DNA of 64,000 nucleotides from Vibrio sp. SNU_ST1 (GCF_030563405.1 NZ_CP130749.1:1426001-1490000), one strand, 5' to 3'. Shown: positions 25,879-34,825, numbered from the stretch's first letter. Translations and numbers: made by a program. The notes: generated from the sequence alone by a model not told the origin.

Positions 25879-26265
25879 CTAGAACATTCTATCAAAAGGT
25901 AGGTAAGCTAAGTTTAGGACAATCAAAGAGATCATGCAGATAAGCGTTAACCCCATGCCCACTTTTCTACCCTTTAAGTTTTTTGCCAGAATACCTTTTG
26001 CATGAATCACACGCCCCAGAATAAATGCAACACCAATGGCATGAATAAGCCACACACTGGCACCATTCATCTCTAAAAATCCCATCAAAATAACCGTGAT
26101 TGGGATGTAATCCATTGCATTACTTTGTGCGGAACGTGCTATCTGTAGCGACTCAACACCGCCATCTGCATGAGCAACCAGATTGATTCGTCTTTGCTTA
26201 ATGACTTCTATCGCCAACCAAATCATTACGACCGTCAACAAGGCTGCGTAAAGTGCTGTAACCAT
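25879..26265 (-). CDS. MAPEG family membrane protein
   Basis: 128 residues with four membrane helices. The second segment RSAQSNAMDYIPITVILMG contains the MAPEG pattern (N-x-x-E/D-x-x-P) and GRVIHAKGI the conserved R-x-x-H loop. MAPEG proteins are membrane glutathione-dependent enzymes (for example YecN/YrzI-like); the substrate is unknown. It is the first gene of a two-gene unit reading away from the Csr RNA locus. Confidence 0.88.
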   Translation of the reverse strand: MVTALYAALLTVVMIWLAIEVIKQRRINLVAHADGGVESLQIARSAQSNAMDYIPITVILMGFLEMNGASVWLIHAIGVAFILGRVIHAKGILAKNLKGRKVGMGLTLICMISLIVLNLAYLPFDRMF

Positions 26266-26358
26266 TATATTTTCCTATTACTCTGAGTTTGTTGAGCGTA
26301 TTTCGCTCACCTATCGACAGATGAGTTCAACAACGAATGATATTCGCGCCCGAACATT

Positions 26359-26376
26359 TGTAAGAGATCTCTCACA
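26359..26376 (+). promoter_or_regulatory. VarA/GacA/UvrY-type box upstream of the sponge RNA
   Basis: TGTAAG-N6-CTCACA matches the known GacA-family upstream activating sequence TGTAAG-N6-CTTACA at all but one position. A further half-like site CGTAAGAGATCACAG follows at 26382-26396. The box is about 170 bp before the predicted RNA start, as for the distal UvrY site of E. coli csrB. Confidence 0.7.
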
Positions 26377-26501
26377 CCGAACGTAAGAGATCACAGTCAA
26401 GCTTCGCAGAAAAAAGAAAAATTACAAACCCAACCCCTTGTTTTATATGAATCCACGCATATTTATTTTAGTTAACGAGGATATTTATTTCCTAAAGCTA
26501 A

Positions 26502-26533
26502 TTGCGAATAAAGCCTCCAAAGTGTTTAATACT
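26502..26533 (+). promoter_or_regulatory. Candidate sigma-70 promoter of the Csr sponge RNA
   Basis: TTGCGA (26502-26507), 19 bp spacer, TAATAC(T) (26527-26533). This predicts a start near 26538-26541, just before the first GGA motif. Confidence 0.5.
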
Positions 26534-26537
26534 CATG

Positions 26538-26851
26538 TCGACAGGGAGTTGGCAGGAACAGGAAAAAGCCTAACGGATTAGGTATCTTCAGGATGAAGAT
26601 TTGATGGCTTAGGATGAGTGATCAGCAAGGAAGTTTTACTCTAGGATAGAGTCACTTGTCAGGATGATGAGTTAGCATGGACACCGCTAGGAAGGCGATG
26701 GATTGGATAGGTTAAAGGATTTAGCCAAATCAAGGAACGATGCAAGGAGCATACGTGACCTTATTAAAAAATAAGTAACAACGTCAGTAGCAGGATGGCT
26801 ACGAAAAAGAATAAACCCCGTTTGGTGAAAGCCAAACGGGGTTTCTTTTTT
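26538..26851 (+). ncRNA. csrB: CsrB-family sponge RNA (CsrA antagonist)
   Basis: The roughly 314-nt segment holds 17 GGA trinucleotides, most as AGGA or CAGGA, spaced about 10-20 bases apart in short A/T-rich links or small hairpins such as TCAGGATGA and CTAGGATAG. It ends in a very stable terminator. This is the hallmark of CsrB/CsrC/CsrD RNAs, which titrate the translational regulator CsrA (RsmA) under control of the VarS/VarA (BarA/UvrY) two-component system. The matching VarA box upstream supports it. The exact 5' end is inferred. Vibrios usually carry several paralogues, so csrB versus csrC or csrD cannot be told. Confidence 0.85.
26813..26851. terminator. Strong bidirectional terminator ending the Csr RNA
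   Basis: Perfect 13-bp stem AAACCCCGTTTGG / CCAAACGGGGTTT with a 6-base loop; T-rich on both strands (TTTCTTTTTT on plus, TTTATTCTTTTT on minus). It ends the sponge RNA and can also end the yjiHG transcript from the other side. Confidence 0.92.
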
Positions 26852-26912
26852 CAACGTCGAAAAGCTATTAGTAGCTAATCGTTCAAATAGTAGCTAACCG
26901 TTCAAAGCCACG

Positions 26913-27380
26913 TTACAAAATAATGTTCATCAAAAACATAGCACCAAACGCATTCAATACTGAAATCGCGATCATCACAGGGATATAACGGCCTTCAGTA
27001 CCAATTGGTCCCATGATGCGCCCCATATATTGCACCTGAGAACCCATCAAGTAGATAGCTGGCGCCAAGATAGCAATATGGTTGCCGTTCAGAATGCCTT
27101 GGTCAAATAGCGTAATAACCACACCGACTGCACCACCCATCGACATCCACGCGCCAATCAATACTGCTGCCGCTTCGCCCGGTAAACCAAATACCGCCAT
27201 GATAGGTGCAAACACACTACCCATCAGATCCAGTGCACCAGTAATCTGCAACGCCTTAATAATCACAAACGCCATCAGAACATTAGGTACTGTAGAGGTT
27301 GTCGCAATGACCCAGCCTTTCTTAGCACCTTCAACGAAAATATCAGTAACCATTGGTTTCTTTGCTTTAACTTCGCTCAT
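26913..27380 (-). CDS. yjiG: YjiG-type membrane protein (nucleoside recognition/Gate domain)
   Basis: 155 residues, four or so membrane helices, matching the small partner of the YjiH/YjiG pair (153 residues in E. coli) and the SpmB/Gate family. Marks include NVLMAFVIIKALQITGALDLMG and the GAWMSMGGAVG loop. It overlaps the end of yjiH by ATGA, so the two are translationally coupled. Transport of a nucleoside-like or other small solute is suggested for the family but not established. Confidence 0.85.
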   Translation of the reverse strand: MSEVKAKKPMVTDIFVEGAKKGWVIATTSTVPNVLMAFVIIKALQITGALDLMGSVFAPIMAVFGLPGEAAAVLIGAWMSMGGAVGVVITLFDQGILNGNHIAILAPAIYLMGSQVQYMGRIMGPIGTEGRYIPVMIAISVLNAFGAMFLMNIIL

Positions 27381-28117
27381 TATGCTACTTCCTCTTCCAG
27401 TTTTTGTTCTTTGTCTAATTTTGTTTTGTCTTCTTTACCTTCAGTAATGTTGAGGTAGAGGCGGAATAAGTTCGCACCAACAAACTTGAAGATAAACATC
27501 ACCGCAACAGCAAGACCAATTGACGATGTCACTGCCAAAGAACCATCCATCGCCGTTAGAGTGAACAACACCGCACCTGAAGAGAAAAAGTTAACGATCG
27601 CCGCACCCGCAGTAAACTGGAACATGGTGAACACATCGGTTTCACGCTTAGTCAAATGCCCTTCATCTTTGAGCTGACGTGTCATCGCAGCACCAGCATC
27701 GGTACTTTGCAGAGAAGCAATCAGTGCCAAGCCTGAGTTACCTGGAATGCCCATCAAAGGGCGAAGCAGAGGTGTCAGTAGTTTACGAGCCGCGTCCAGT
27801 GCACCGTAGTGCTCAAGTACGTTGATCATGCCCAATGCAAACATCACGGTCGGAATAAGTGTCAATGCAAAAATGAAACCGTCACGCGCACCACTACCGC
27901 CTTTACCACGCAGTGACGTCGTTGCTGCTTGGATACCATCAGCCGACTCACTCACATCGTAAGCGACCTTACCAAATGAACCGTTGAGCGTCGTAAAATC
28001 GAGCACTCCATACCATTCATTGGACTGCATTAAGCCTGAAAAGAACACAATCGCGAAGGCGAGTGCGATATAGCTACCGATCGTGACTTTACGATCGGTT
28101 TTGGTTGGATTAGTCAT
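27380..28117 (-). CDS. yjiH: YjiH-type membrane protein (nucleoside recognition/Gate domain)
   Basis: 245 residues with about six helices. Family marks are FIFALTLIPTVMFALGMINVLEHYGALD and GIPGNSGLALIASLQSTDAGAAM, the conserved Gate-domain loop. A charged, Lys/Glu-rich tail ends the protein (EGKEDKTKLDKEQKLEEE). It is first in a two-gene operon with yjiG; the upstream 650 bp hold no regulator. The function is unproven. Confidence 0.85.
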   Translation of the reverse strand: MTNPTKTDRKVTIGSYIALAFAIVFFSGLMQSNEWYGVLDFTTLNGSFGKVAYDVSESADGIQAATTSLRGKGGSGARDGFIFALTLIPTVMFALGMINVLEHYGALDAARKLLTPLLRPLMGIPGNSGLALIASLQSTDAGAAMTRQLKDEGHLTKRETDVFTMFQFTAGAAIVNFFSSGAVLFTLTAMDGSLAVTSSIGLAVAVMFIFKFVGANLFRLYLNITEGKEDKTKLDKEQKLEEEVA

Positions 28118-28769
28118 AAGGACCTCTATACATCTCGTTTATGTGGAACAGAACACGTATAGATAGTGCAAACTAATGAGCAAAAGGTTAATGACCAAAA
28201 TCAAATAGTGCATCGGTTTAAATAAAAGAACCAAAGCAACATATAAAACTGTGATTCAAATTTTAAAGCAGAGGTATACGCTAAAAAAATTAAAATATTT
28301 CTCATACAAAACTAAACAAACCTAGCTTCAACACCGCAACCAAAAACGCACATAATCGCCACAATAATCAGGCTTCGAATAGAAAAAGCTTTCATACAAT
28401 GCTAGACACACTGGCTATGGTATATCCAGTACTGATCGCCTATTGAAGTATGCTCTGCAGAATAAACAATATCGCCGAATCTCAATGCTGAATGATATTG
28501 GCCATTTCGAACAAGCTCTATCGGTTCTAAACCCGGTAGGGCTTTTTCCCTAACCTCTATTTTCTCTATTTCCTCTATGATTGACGAGTTGCTGATGCTC
28601 GACCGTTTTCCTATGAACGACGGAGTTCCTATAATCAACGGCTTTCACTGTGACCTCACGTTTTCAATATAATCTATTGAATTATTAAGATATCTATCAC
28701 ACTGCACAGTGTTATTTAGGTCTACGCTTTTACCCGTGTTAATAACTTATTAACTTCGGAGCGTAATCC
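28118..28769. other. A/T-rich gap between yjiH and nhaD
   Basis: 652 bp. Apart from a doubtful 78-codon frame on the minus strand (listed below) nothing was identified. It must contain the divergent promoters of yjiHG and nhaD. Base composition is clearly poorer in G+C than its surroundings. Confidence 0.4.
28402..28638 (-). CDS. Doubtful small reading frame
   Basis: 78 codons from a TTG with no clear ribosome-binding site; an upstream in-frame stop limits any longer version. The C-terminal half (ALPGLEPIELVRNGQYHSAL) looks more protein-like than most spurious frames, but no family was recognised. It could be a decayed gene. Confidence 0.3.
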   Translation of the reverse strand: MIIGTPSFIGKRSSISNSSIIEEIEKIEVREKALPGLEPIELVRNGQYHSALRFGDIVYSAEHTSIGDQYWIYHSQCV

Positions 28770-30209
28770 ATGTTAGGTACCCAGCTTTCTGCTGTTCTCT
28801 CTTTGTTATTTTTTTCCACGGTAGCAGGCGCTGCCACTTCTCAGTTAGGAGAACCGCTCAAGCTAACTAGCTCGTTCGCTGGCTACTTGTCGCTGACCAT
28901 TTTCGTTGTCGCCTACATCGTGGTGATGATGGAAGAATACCTAAAGCTCCGAAAATCCAAACCCGTTCTGCTTGCCGCTGGCCTGATCTGGATAATCATT
29001 GGCTTTACCTACCAAGAACACAACCTTGTTGAAGTCGCTAAACAAGCGCTCGAACACAACTTACTCGAATACGCCGAACTATTACTCTTTCTACTCGTCG
29101 CCATGACATACATTAGCGCGATGGAAGAGAGAAGACTGTTTGATGCGTTGCAAGCGTGGATGGTAGGCAAAGGCTTTAACTTTCGCTCTTTGTTCTGGAT
29201 AACCGGTATTCTGGCCTTCTTTATCTCACCTATCGCCGACAACCTTACGACAGCTCTATTGATGTGCGCTGTGGTTCTTAAAGTGGCAGGTTCTAACCCT
29301 AAATTCGTCAACCTAGCCTGCGTGAATATCGTGATAGCCGCCAACGCTGGCGGTGCATTCAGTCCATTCGGAGACATCACAACGCTCATGGTATGGCAGG
29401 CTGGTTATGTGAGTTTTAGTGAGTTCATTCCTTTGTTTATTCCTTCGGTGATGAATTACCTCGTCCCTGCGTTGATCATGTCTTACTTTGTACCCACCAC
29501 TCAGCCCGACACAGTCCATCAACACGTTGAATTAAAACGTGGTGCGAGACGCATCGTATTCTTGTTTATTATGACAATCGCGACCGCTGTTGCTTTCCAT
29601 GCCGTACTCCACTTCCCTCCAGTAATGGGCATGATGATGGGGCTCGCCTATCTGCAGTTCTTTGGCTATTACTTACGTAAGACCTTACCCAACTCACTCG
29701 CCAAGAAAAAGGCAGTGGCGATCGCCAATAACGATGAAGGCGCCCTGAAGCGACTCGGTTCTGTTGTGCCATTCGATGTATTTCGAAGAGTTTCTCATGC
29801 CGAATGGGACACGCTTTTGTTCTTCTACGGCGTGGTAATGTGTGTCGGTGGCTTGAGTCTGCTTGGTTACTTGGAATTAGCTTCGGGCGTGATGTATAGC
29901 CAGTGGGATCCTATTTGGGCCAACGTCATGGTGGGGATCTTATCGGCTATTGTCGATAACATTCCGGTGATGTTTGCGGTGTTATCCATGGAGCCACAAA
30001 TGTCGATGGGCAACTGGCTACTGATCACTTTAACTGCAGGCGTTGGCGGCAGCTTGTTATCTATAGGTAGTGCAGCAGGTGTGGCATTGATGGGGGCGGC
30101 GCATGGTAAGTACACCTTCTTTGGCCATTTGAAATGGATGCCTGTAATCATGATTGGCTATGCGGTCAGTATCGCAGCTCACCTATGGCTGAACAGTGAT
30201 ATGTTTTAG
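28770..30209 (+). CDS. nhaD: Na+/H+ antiporter NhaD
   Basis: 479 residues, about twelve helices, with a possible cleaved leader (FFSTVAGAA). Ion-transporter-superfamily motifs of NhaD are present: ISPIADNLTTALLMCAVVLK, NAGGAFSPFGDITTLMVWQAG and the C-terminal repeat SAIVDNIPVMFAVLSM with GGSLLSIGSAAGVALMGAA. It exports sodium or lithium in exchange for protons at alkaline pH, important in marine vibrios. The ATG at 28770 is preceded by CGGAG. It converges on the lipoprotein gene with one base between the stops. Confidence 0.95.
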   Translation: MLGTQLSAVLSLLFFSTVAGAATSQLGEPLKLTSSFAGYLSLTIFVVAYIVVMMEEYLKLRKSKPVLLAAGLIWIIIGFTYQEHNLVEVAKQALEHNLLEYAELLLFLLVAMTYISAMEERRLFDALQAWMVGKGFNFRSLFWITGILAFFISPIADNLTTALLMCAVVLKVAGSNPKFVNLACVNIVIAANAGGAFSPFGDITTLMVWQAGYVSFSEFIPLFIPSVMNYLVPALIMSYFVPTTQPDTVHQHVELKRGARRIVFLFIMTIATAVAFHAVLHFPPVMGMMMGLAYLQFFGYYLRKTLPNSLAKKKAVAIANNDEGALKRLGSVVPFDVFRRVSHAEWDTLLFFYGVVMCVGGLSLLGYLELASGVMYSQWDPIWANVMVGILSAIVDNIPVMFAVLSMEPQMSMGNWLLITLTAGVGGSLLSIGSAAGVALMGAAHGKYTFFGHLKWMPVIMIGYAVSIAAHLWLNSDMF

Positions 30210-30210
30210 T

Positions 30211-30594
30211 CTAAGGCTTATCAACTAAAGGCTTATCAACACGTGTCCAGACATTGCTTAACTGCACAGCTGGACACTGGTTGCAGGTTAACACTGCTCC
30301 TTCTTGTTGAATGCGCATCATCAACCCAGAATCCACTCGGCTATTTCCTGAATTCAACTCGATGTTAATCAAATCATTTTCAATACGATAAGTTCTAGTG
30401 ACCGTGTTACCGATTGTTTGATAGGTCATTTGTCCTGACTCAAAAAGTAGATAGCTGTTATCGTCCGCGTTCTCATACATCCCTTTGAACAAAACAAGCT
30501 GCGGTACTTCAAAGGGGCGACTAGTATCAGTTAAACAACCGGTCAGCAATAACACACTAGTGAAAGCTACTATCAGAAAATGATGGTTATTCAT
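30211..30594 (-). CDS. Small lipoprotein of unknown function
   Basis: 127 residues. A short signal with lipobox LLTGC (Cys about residue 20) predicts a lipid-anchored periplasmic protein with a small beta-rich domain and a CNQC pair near the end. No family recognised. The last codons read VDKPLVDKP because a 15-bp unit is tandemly duplicated in frame at the 3' end. It is convergent with nhaD, with one base between the stops. Confidence 0.65.
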   Translation of the reverse strand: MNNHHFLIVAFTSVLLLTGCLTDTSRPFEVPQLVLFKGMYENADDNSYLLFESGQMTYQTIGNTVTRTYRIENDLINIELNSGNSRVDSGLMMRIQQEGAVLTCNQCPAVQLSNVWTRVDKPLVDKP

Positions 30595-30795
30595 TTGGGC
30601 ATCCTTGCCTAAAAAACATGGCTAAATAATATGCAACCAAATCATTATTTTCCAGAAAGTAGCGAATTTATTGCAAAGTCACGTTTTATTGCAGAGTCAC
30701 GCTTGAGATCTCTTAACATTCACCCTGAGTCGTACAAGCTTCAACCTTAGCCCACAGAACAGCGCTTCAGTCGTTAGCTAAACAAGTTTCCAAGC

Positions 30796-31272
30796 TTATT
30801 TTCTTCCCTCTATCACCAACAAGCGTTGTTTACGTTCTACGCCCCCCGCATACCCGGTCAGCTTGCCATTTTTACCAATCACACGGTGACACGGCACAAT
30901 CACTGACACCGGATTTTTTCCATTCGCTAAACCCACTGCTCGCACTGCTTTGGGGTTACCAATCGCATCGGCCAATTGTGCATAGCTCCATGTTTCTCCA
31001 TAAGGAATGGTAGTAAGCGCCTGCCAAACCGACTGCTGAAATGGAGTACCCTTGGCTGCGATCGGCACAGAAAACTGGATTGCTTCACCAGCAAAATAAC
31101 GATTGAGCTGTTTGATAGCCAACGCAAAGATCGGAAAGCTATCATCTTGAATACCTAACTGTTCGGGCTTGGTAGTGTGTGTTTCAAACCAAAGGCCGAG
31201 CAGCCCTTCATCGTTCGCCTGTAAAGTCACGGTTCCCAATGGGCTTTGATAATAAGTAAAACGGTTAGCCAT
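30796..31272 (-). CDS. ogt: Methylated-DNA--[protein]-cysteine S-methyltransferase
   Basis: 158 residues with the active-site signature VIVPCHRVIG; Cys accepts the methyl group from O6-methylguanine in a suicide reaction. The helix-turn-helix recognition segment TIPYGETWSYAQLADAIGNPKAVRAVG precedes it. No N-terminal Ada domain, so this is an Ogt-type constitutive enzyme. GGAGATATT precedes the ATG. It lies 83 bp after the Ada/AlkA fusion gene on the same strand, probably one alkylation-repair operon. Confidence 0.93.
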   Translation of the reverse strand: MANRFTYYQSPLGTVTLQANDEGLLGLWFETHTTKPEQLGIQDDSFPIFALAIKQLNRYFAGEAIQFSVPIAAKGTPFQQSVWQALTTIPYGETWSYAQLADAIGNPKAVRAVGLANGKNPVSVIVPCHRVIGKNGKLTGYAGGVERKQRLLVIEGRK

Positions 31273-31355
31273 AATATCTCCTAGCTTGATAATTCTGATG
31301 TTTGTTCATTGCTTTCTATATCAGAGAGGTATCTCTATTCCACTTGAAACATCGT

Positions 31356-32804
31356 TTAAGACTGATTCCAACAATGGAACGTGGCGTAACTTCCCCAAGG
31401 AGAAACACTCTGTGTATTAATGGCAGGGCGATGCTCGATGAATTTCTTCACCACCAAGTCACCAACTAAAAGGTGGTTAGGTTCGCTTAACCCGCGAAGT
31501 AGTGCATATTGAATTGTCCAAGGCCCAATGCCTTTTAGCTCAATCCACTTAGAAGGATGCTCAGATTCGTTGTCGACCATGTATTGGGCAAAACGCTTTA
31601 AGGTTTCCTTACGACTTCCCGGCGTTCTTAGAAAACTCACATCAGCATCAGCTATTTGTTTAGGTGTTGGGAAATACGCTTTCTCTGATGCATCAACTAT
31701 TTGTTGTAAGTCAGAGCACTCTTGTGAATTAGCCTGCTCTTGTAAATCAGAAACCTGATATGAACCAGAGAGCTCTCGCACCAACAAGTTAAGCTGACCA
31801 ATGGCCGCTGTTACCGAGACTTGCTGACCGAGAATCGCTCTTACCCCAGCTTCCCAAGCGCTCCACACACCAGGTATGCGGATGCCACTCTTAGCCACCA
31901 AGTTAGGGTCAATGGTTGTAAAAAATGCCTCGACCTTGGCAATATCGACATCAAGGTCGAATATGCGTCGAATGTTAGCAATCAAGCTTCTTAATTGACT
32001 TATATCGTCCAACTCAAATTCAATATCCAAGCGGTTTTCTTTGGCTAAAGTCGCCTTGAACCAACCCTTTGATCCGTTCACATTTACCGTGCGCTTATAA
32101 TAATCTTCGCCAACGTCCTCTACGCCTTCAATTATTCTTCGTCGATAGAAATCCAGCAAATGCTTCCAGTCCAATGGTCCGTGAAAGCCTAGCTGAATAT
32201 GATTGCGCAGATTATCACTGAGCTTTGTTCGCCGAATTTGGCTTGGCGAGAGCTGCAGCTCCTTTAGAAAAGCATCATTGAAACGACGCGTGCTATTAAA
32301 TCCACTCGCAAAGCCGACATCGGTAATACTCATGCTACTGCTGTGCAGTAACTGCTTGGCAAACATCAATTGGCTATAAAGGCTATATTGCTTTGGTGAC
32401 ACGCCGATGTAATTGTTGAATAAGGTTCGTAAATAGCGGTCTGAAATACCTAACCGCGTTGCAAGGTCGACGATAGACCCTGAATTCAGAGCGCCATTAT
32501 CAATCAACTGCATCGCACGTAAGAAAGTGGTTTCAACGCCCTTCCATGCCGGAGAAAAAGGTGCACTGTCGGGTCGGCAGCGTAAACAAGGGCGATATCC
32601 CGCTTTTAAGGCTTGAGCTTGATGAGAAAAATACTCGACATTTTCTTCTTTGGGCGGGCTTGCTGGGCAAATCGGACGACAAAAAATTCCGGTGGTTTTT
32701 ACCGCCGTAAAAAACATCCCATCAAAGCGAGCATCTCGCGCGTATCGAGCCAAATGGCACTGCTCGCTCGTTAACGCGCTGTTGTGATGAATATTCTTAG
32801 ACAT
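31356..32804 (-). CDS. Ada/AlkA fusion: methyl-phosphotriester sensor, AraC regulator and 3-methyladenine glycosylase
   Basis: 482 residues. The N-terminal Ada-type zinc domain (about 10-80) has four Cys in FCRPICPA and YRPCLRCRPD; the first would accept methyl from phosphotriesters. An AraC helix-turn-helix domain follows (about 90-190: SDRYLRTLFNNYIGVSPKQY, GFNSTRRFNDAF). The C-terminal AlkA_N and HhH-GPD glycosylase domains (about 200-480) have LKGIGPWTIQYALLRG and the catalytic Asp in VGDLVVKKF. It both senses alkylation and excises alkylated bases, and likely activates itself and ogt downstream. Confidence 0.92.
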   Translation of the reverse strand: MSKNIHHNSALTSEQCHLARYARDARFDGMFFTAVKTTGIFCRPICPASPPKEENVEYFSHQAQALKAGYRPCLRCRPDSAPFSPAWKGVETTFLRAMQLIDNGALNSGSIVDLATRLGISDRYLRTLFNNYIGVSPKQYSLYSQLMFAKQLLHSSSMSITDVGFASGFNSTRRFNDAFLKELQLSPSQIRRTKLSDNLRNHIQLGFHGPLDWKHLLDFYRRRIIEGVEDVGEDYYKRTVNVNGSKGWFKATLAKENRLDIEFELDDISQLRSLIANIRRIFDLDVDIAKVEAFFTTIDPNLVAKSGIRIPGVWSAWEAGVRAILGQQVSVTAAIGQLNLLVRELSGSYQVSDLQEQANSQECSDLQQIVDASEKAYFPTPKQIADADVSFLRTPGSRKETLKRFAQYMVDNESEHPSKWIELKGIGPWTIQYALLRGLSEPNHLLVGDLVVKKFIEHRPAINTQSVSPWGSYATFHCWNQS

Positions 32805-33036
32805 ACTCTGTCCTTCTCGTTAGCCATACTGTGCTCCAATAACTAAAAGTTTACCGTGAACTGTTATGGTCGCTAGCCACTTTCGGAACTGAAGGTTAGA
32901 TAAATCACAAAAAAGGGTTTTCTTTTCGCTCAATTCGACTAAATTTAACCTTGAGAAAGGATTATTCTCACAACGTCAACGAACGGTACTCAGCACATTA
33001 AGATGCAGAGACCTATCGAATAATAAGGAAAAGGCT

Positions 33037-33240
33037 ATGGTTCTTCACACATGTCGTATTGTTTTATCAAACCAACAGGTTCTCACCAGTCAATCAGTCG
33101 AGCAATCTCTAAGCTTTCTTGAAGACGAAGCGGATAAGGGGATTTCTAAGATAGAGATTGACGCAACGGATGGTAATAAAATCCATTCTTACATGTCACA
33201 CTCTCTTGAAGAGTCTATCGAGAATTTAATGAACCTATAG
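33037..33240 (+). CDS. Small protein of unknown function
   Basis: 67 residues with a good ribosome-binding site (AAGGAAAAGG) before the ATG at 33037. Predicted alpha/beta, acidic, no membrane helix: VLHTCRIVLSNQQVL then LSFLEDEADKGISKIEID. No family recognised. It is a single gene ending near a bidirectional terminator, and its upstream gap (232 bp) separates it from the divergent Ada/AlkA gene. Confidence 0.65.
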   Translation: MVLHTCRIVLSNQQVLTSQSVEQSLSFLEDEADKGISKIEIDATDGNKIHSYMSHSLEESIENLMNL

Positions 33241-33340
33241 GGCTTTTAAAAAAGGCTACACATACCAGGCTTAAACGATTTTGTTGAAATTAGAAACGAT
33301 CTCTAATTCAGAAAAGAAGTACACCTCTGGTTTAAAAACA

Positions 33341-33382
33341 AAAATGGCTCCCAACTATATAACTAGTTAGGAGCCATTTTTA
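33341..33382. terminator. Bidirectional terminator between the small gene and hdfR
   Basis: 11-bp perfect stem AAAATGGCTCC / GGAGCCATTTT with inner CAACT/AGTTAG pairing, flanked by A and T runs so that it works for both convergent genes. Confidence 0.9.
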
Positions 33383-33419
33383 TTTAATCAACAAAGCATA
33401 TTGGTTACAGAAACGGCGG

Positions 33420-34319
33420 TTACTCTGGTGTTTGTTCCGCGGCTTGTTGCAACGTGTAGGCAGTCGATGGGTCAATTTCATTAACCAACTTCTCAACCTG
33501 AATGATCGCATCAACCGAAGTACTGCTTTTACGGTAGCTCAGGTAAATTGGGCGATACCAGTCTTCAACCCCTTTGACCTTGTGCAATTGACCCGACTCG
33601 ATAAAAGGTTCAACCATAGAAACAGGTAAATACGCACTGCCACCTTTCTCTAAAATAAAATCGAGCGCAATACGTGCTGTAGAGGTACGTAGATACGGTG
33701 CTGGAACTCTAGGGTGACGCTCTGCGTGTTCAGAACCGAAGCGCGTTCCCCAATCGACATACACATACTTATGTTGGAATACAGATTCCAGGTCATCTTG
33801 CTGCGTTGATACCAACACCAAAACCAAATCAGCGACTTTTTTACAGTTCAGTTCTTCCGCTTTGATCTGATCGAAAGCGAAAGCCATGTCTAAGGTTCGT
33901 TCTAGTAAATTACGGTTAAGTTGCTCGCGCCCCATCACCTCGGCCATAAAGCCGTAGCCACCAAAAGAGTCGGTCACCACACTTAAGCAGTTTTGTAGAT
34001 ACGCGTCCCAGATATTCGGTGTGCCACCCAGTGTTAACTGCAAGGCTTTTCCACTTTCTAACGACAGCTCAAATTTGGCTTGTTGTAAGGTGGATACCAT
34101 CACTTCAGCATAACCAATCAAACGCTCACCAGAAGAGGTCAGCTTGATGTTATTGCGGTCACGAATGAAGAGCTGAGTATCAAAGTAGCCTTCAAGCTGT
34201 TTGATCCGCGCACTTACCGCCGCTTGTGTTAAATACAAGTTTTCAGCTGCACGCCCAAAGTGACGCACCCTTGCAACCTCAAGAAAGGTTCTAAATACTT
34301 TTACATCCATCAAATACAT
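33420..34319 (-). CDS. hdfR: LysR-family regulator HdfR
   Basis: 299 residues. The winged helix-turn-helix at the N-terminus is MDVKVFRTFLEVARVRHFGRAAENLYLTQAAVSARIKQLE in sense, with FIRDRNNIKLTSSGERL, which is distinctive of HdfR; a LysR effector domain follows. In E. coli HdfR represses flhDC and affects glutamate synthesis genes. The gene is divergent from maoP, exactly as in enterobacteria, which supports the name. ATG at 34319 or 34310. Confidence 0.88.
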   Translation of the reverse strand: MYLMDVKVFRTFLEVARVRHFGRAAENLYLTQAAVSARIKQLEGYFDTQLFIRDRNNIKLTSSGERLIGYAEVMVSTLQQAKFELSLESGKALQLTLGGTPNIWDAYLQNCLSVVTDSFGGYGFMAEVMGREQLNRNLLERTLDMAFAFDQIKAEELNCKKVADLVLVLVSTQQDDLESVFQHKYVYVDWGTRFGSEHAERHPRVPAPYLRTSTARIALDFILEKGGSAYLPVSMVEPFIESGQLHKVKGVEDWYRPIYLSYRKSSTSVDAIIQVEKLVNEIDPSTAYTLQQAAEQTPE

Positions 34320-34464
34320 CTCTGTAATAAATCTGCTAACTAGCCGATCTAGGATTGTTTATCGTAAAGGCAAAAACGTTTTGTTTTCCATTTTAGCCTT
34401 TTAACAATATTTTCGCGTGAGCAATAAACACTAATTTCTATCTAACCACATTACTGAGGCTGAT

Positions 34465-34818
34465 ATGTCTGAGACCGAATTCCGACACGGAAAAAAACGT
34501 TTTTATGACACCATTAAATTCCCACGAGGGTTCGCTAAGTCAGGTGATTTTACTCTGTCAGAAGAGGAAATCCTAACCTTGTTTGGTGACACTATGCTTG
34601 CACTTGAGACTGGTGAGTTAACACCAACCAATGCAGAAGAAAAGCACTTCATCAAAGTGTTATCTCACCCTCATAAGGCCAAGTCCAAGTTAGAGCGTGT
34701 TTGGTTGAAGTACATTCAACTGGCTCGTGGACGCCGTCGCTTTCATACCCTAAACGGCTGTAAACGCGGCGAAGCACCTAGGGAAGAATTCGAAAGTGAG
34801 TTAGTGTTAGAAGATTAG
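34465..34818 (+). CDS. maoP: Macrodomain Ori organisation protein MaoP (DUF413)
   Basis: 117 residues of the DUF413/YifE family, renamed MaoP, which with the maoS site structures the Ori macrodomain in E. coli. Marks are KKRFYDTIKFPRGFAKSGDFT and KLERVWLKYIQLARGRRRFH. It is divergent from hdfR with 145 bp between starts. Whether it has the same chromosome-organising role in Vibrio is unknown. Confidence 0.9.
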   Translation: MSETEFRHGKKRFYDTIKFPRGFAKSGDFTLSEEEILTLFGDTMLALETGELTPTNAEEKHFIKVLSHPHKAKSKLERVWLKYIQLARGRRRFHTLNGCKRGEAPREEFESELVLED

Positions 34819-34825
34819 TAAAACT

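Larger units (their letters stand above)
26266..26912. other. Gap between the MAPEG and yjiG genes, holding a Csr-type RNA
   Basis: 647 bp without a credible reading frame. It contains a GacA/VarA-type box, a promoter, a sponge RNA and its terminator, all listed separately. Confidence 0.7.

Noticed and set aside
26266..26912. Only an empty gap with a terminator for yjiG
   Set aside because: GGA motif density, promoter and VarA box on the plus strand show an RNA gene uses the terminator.
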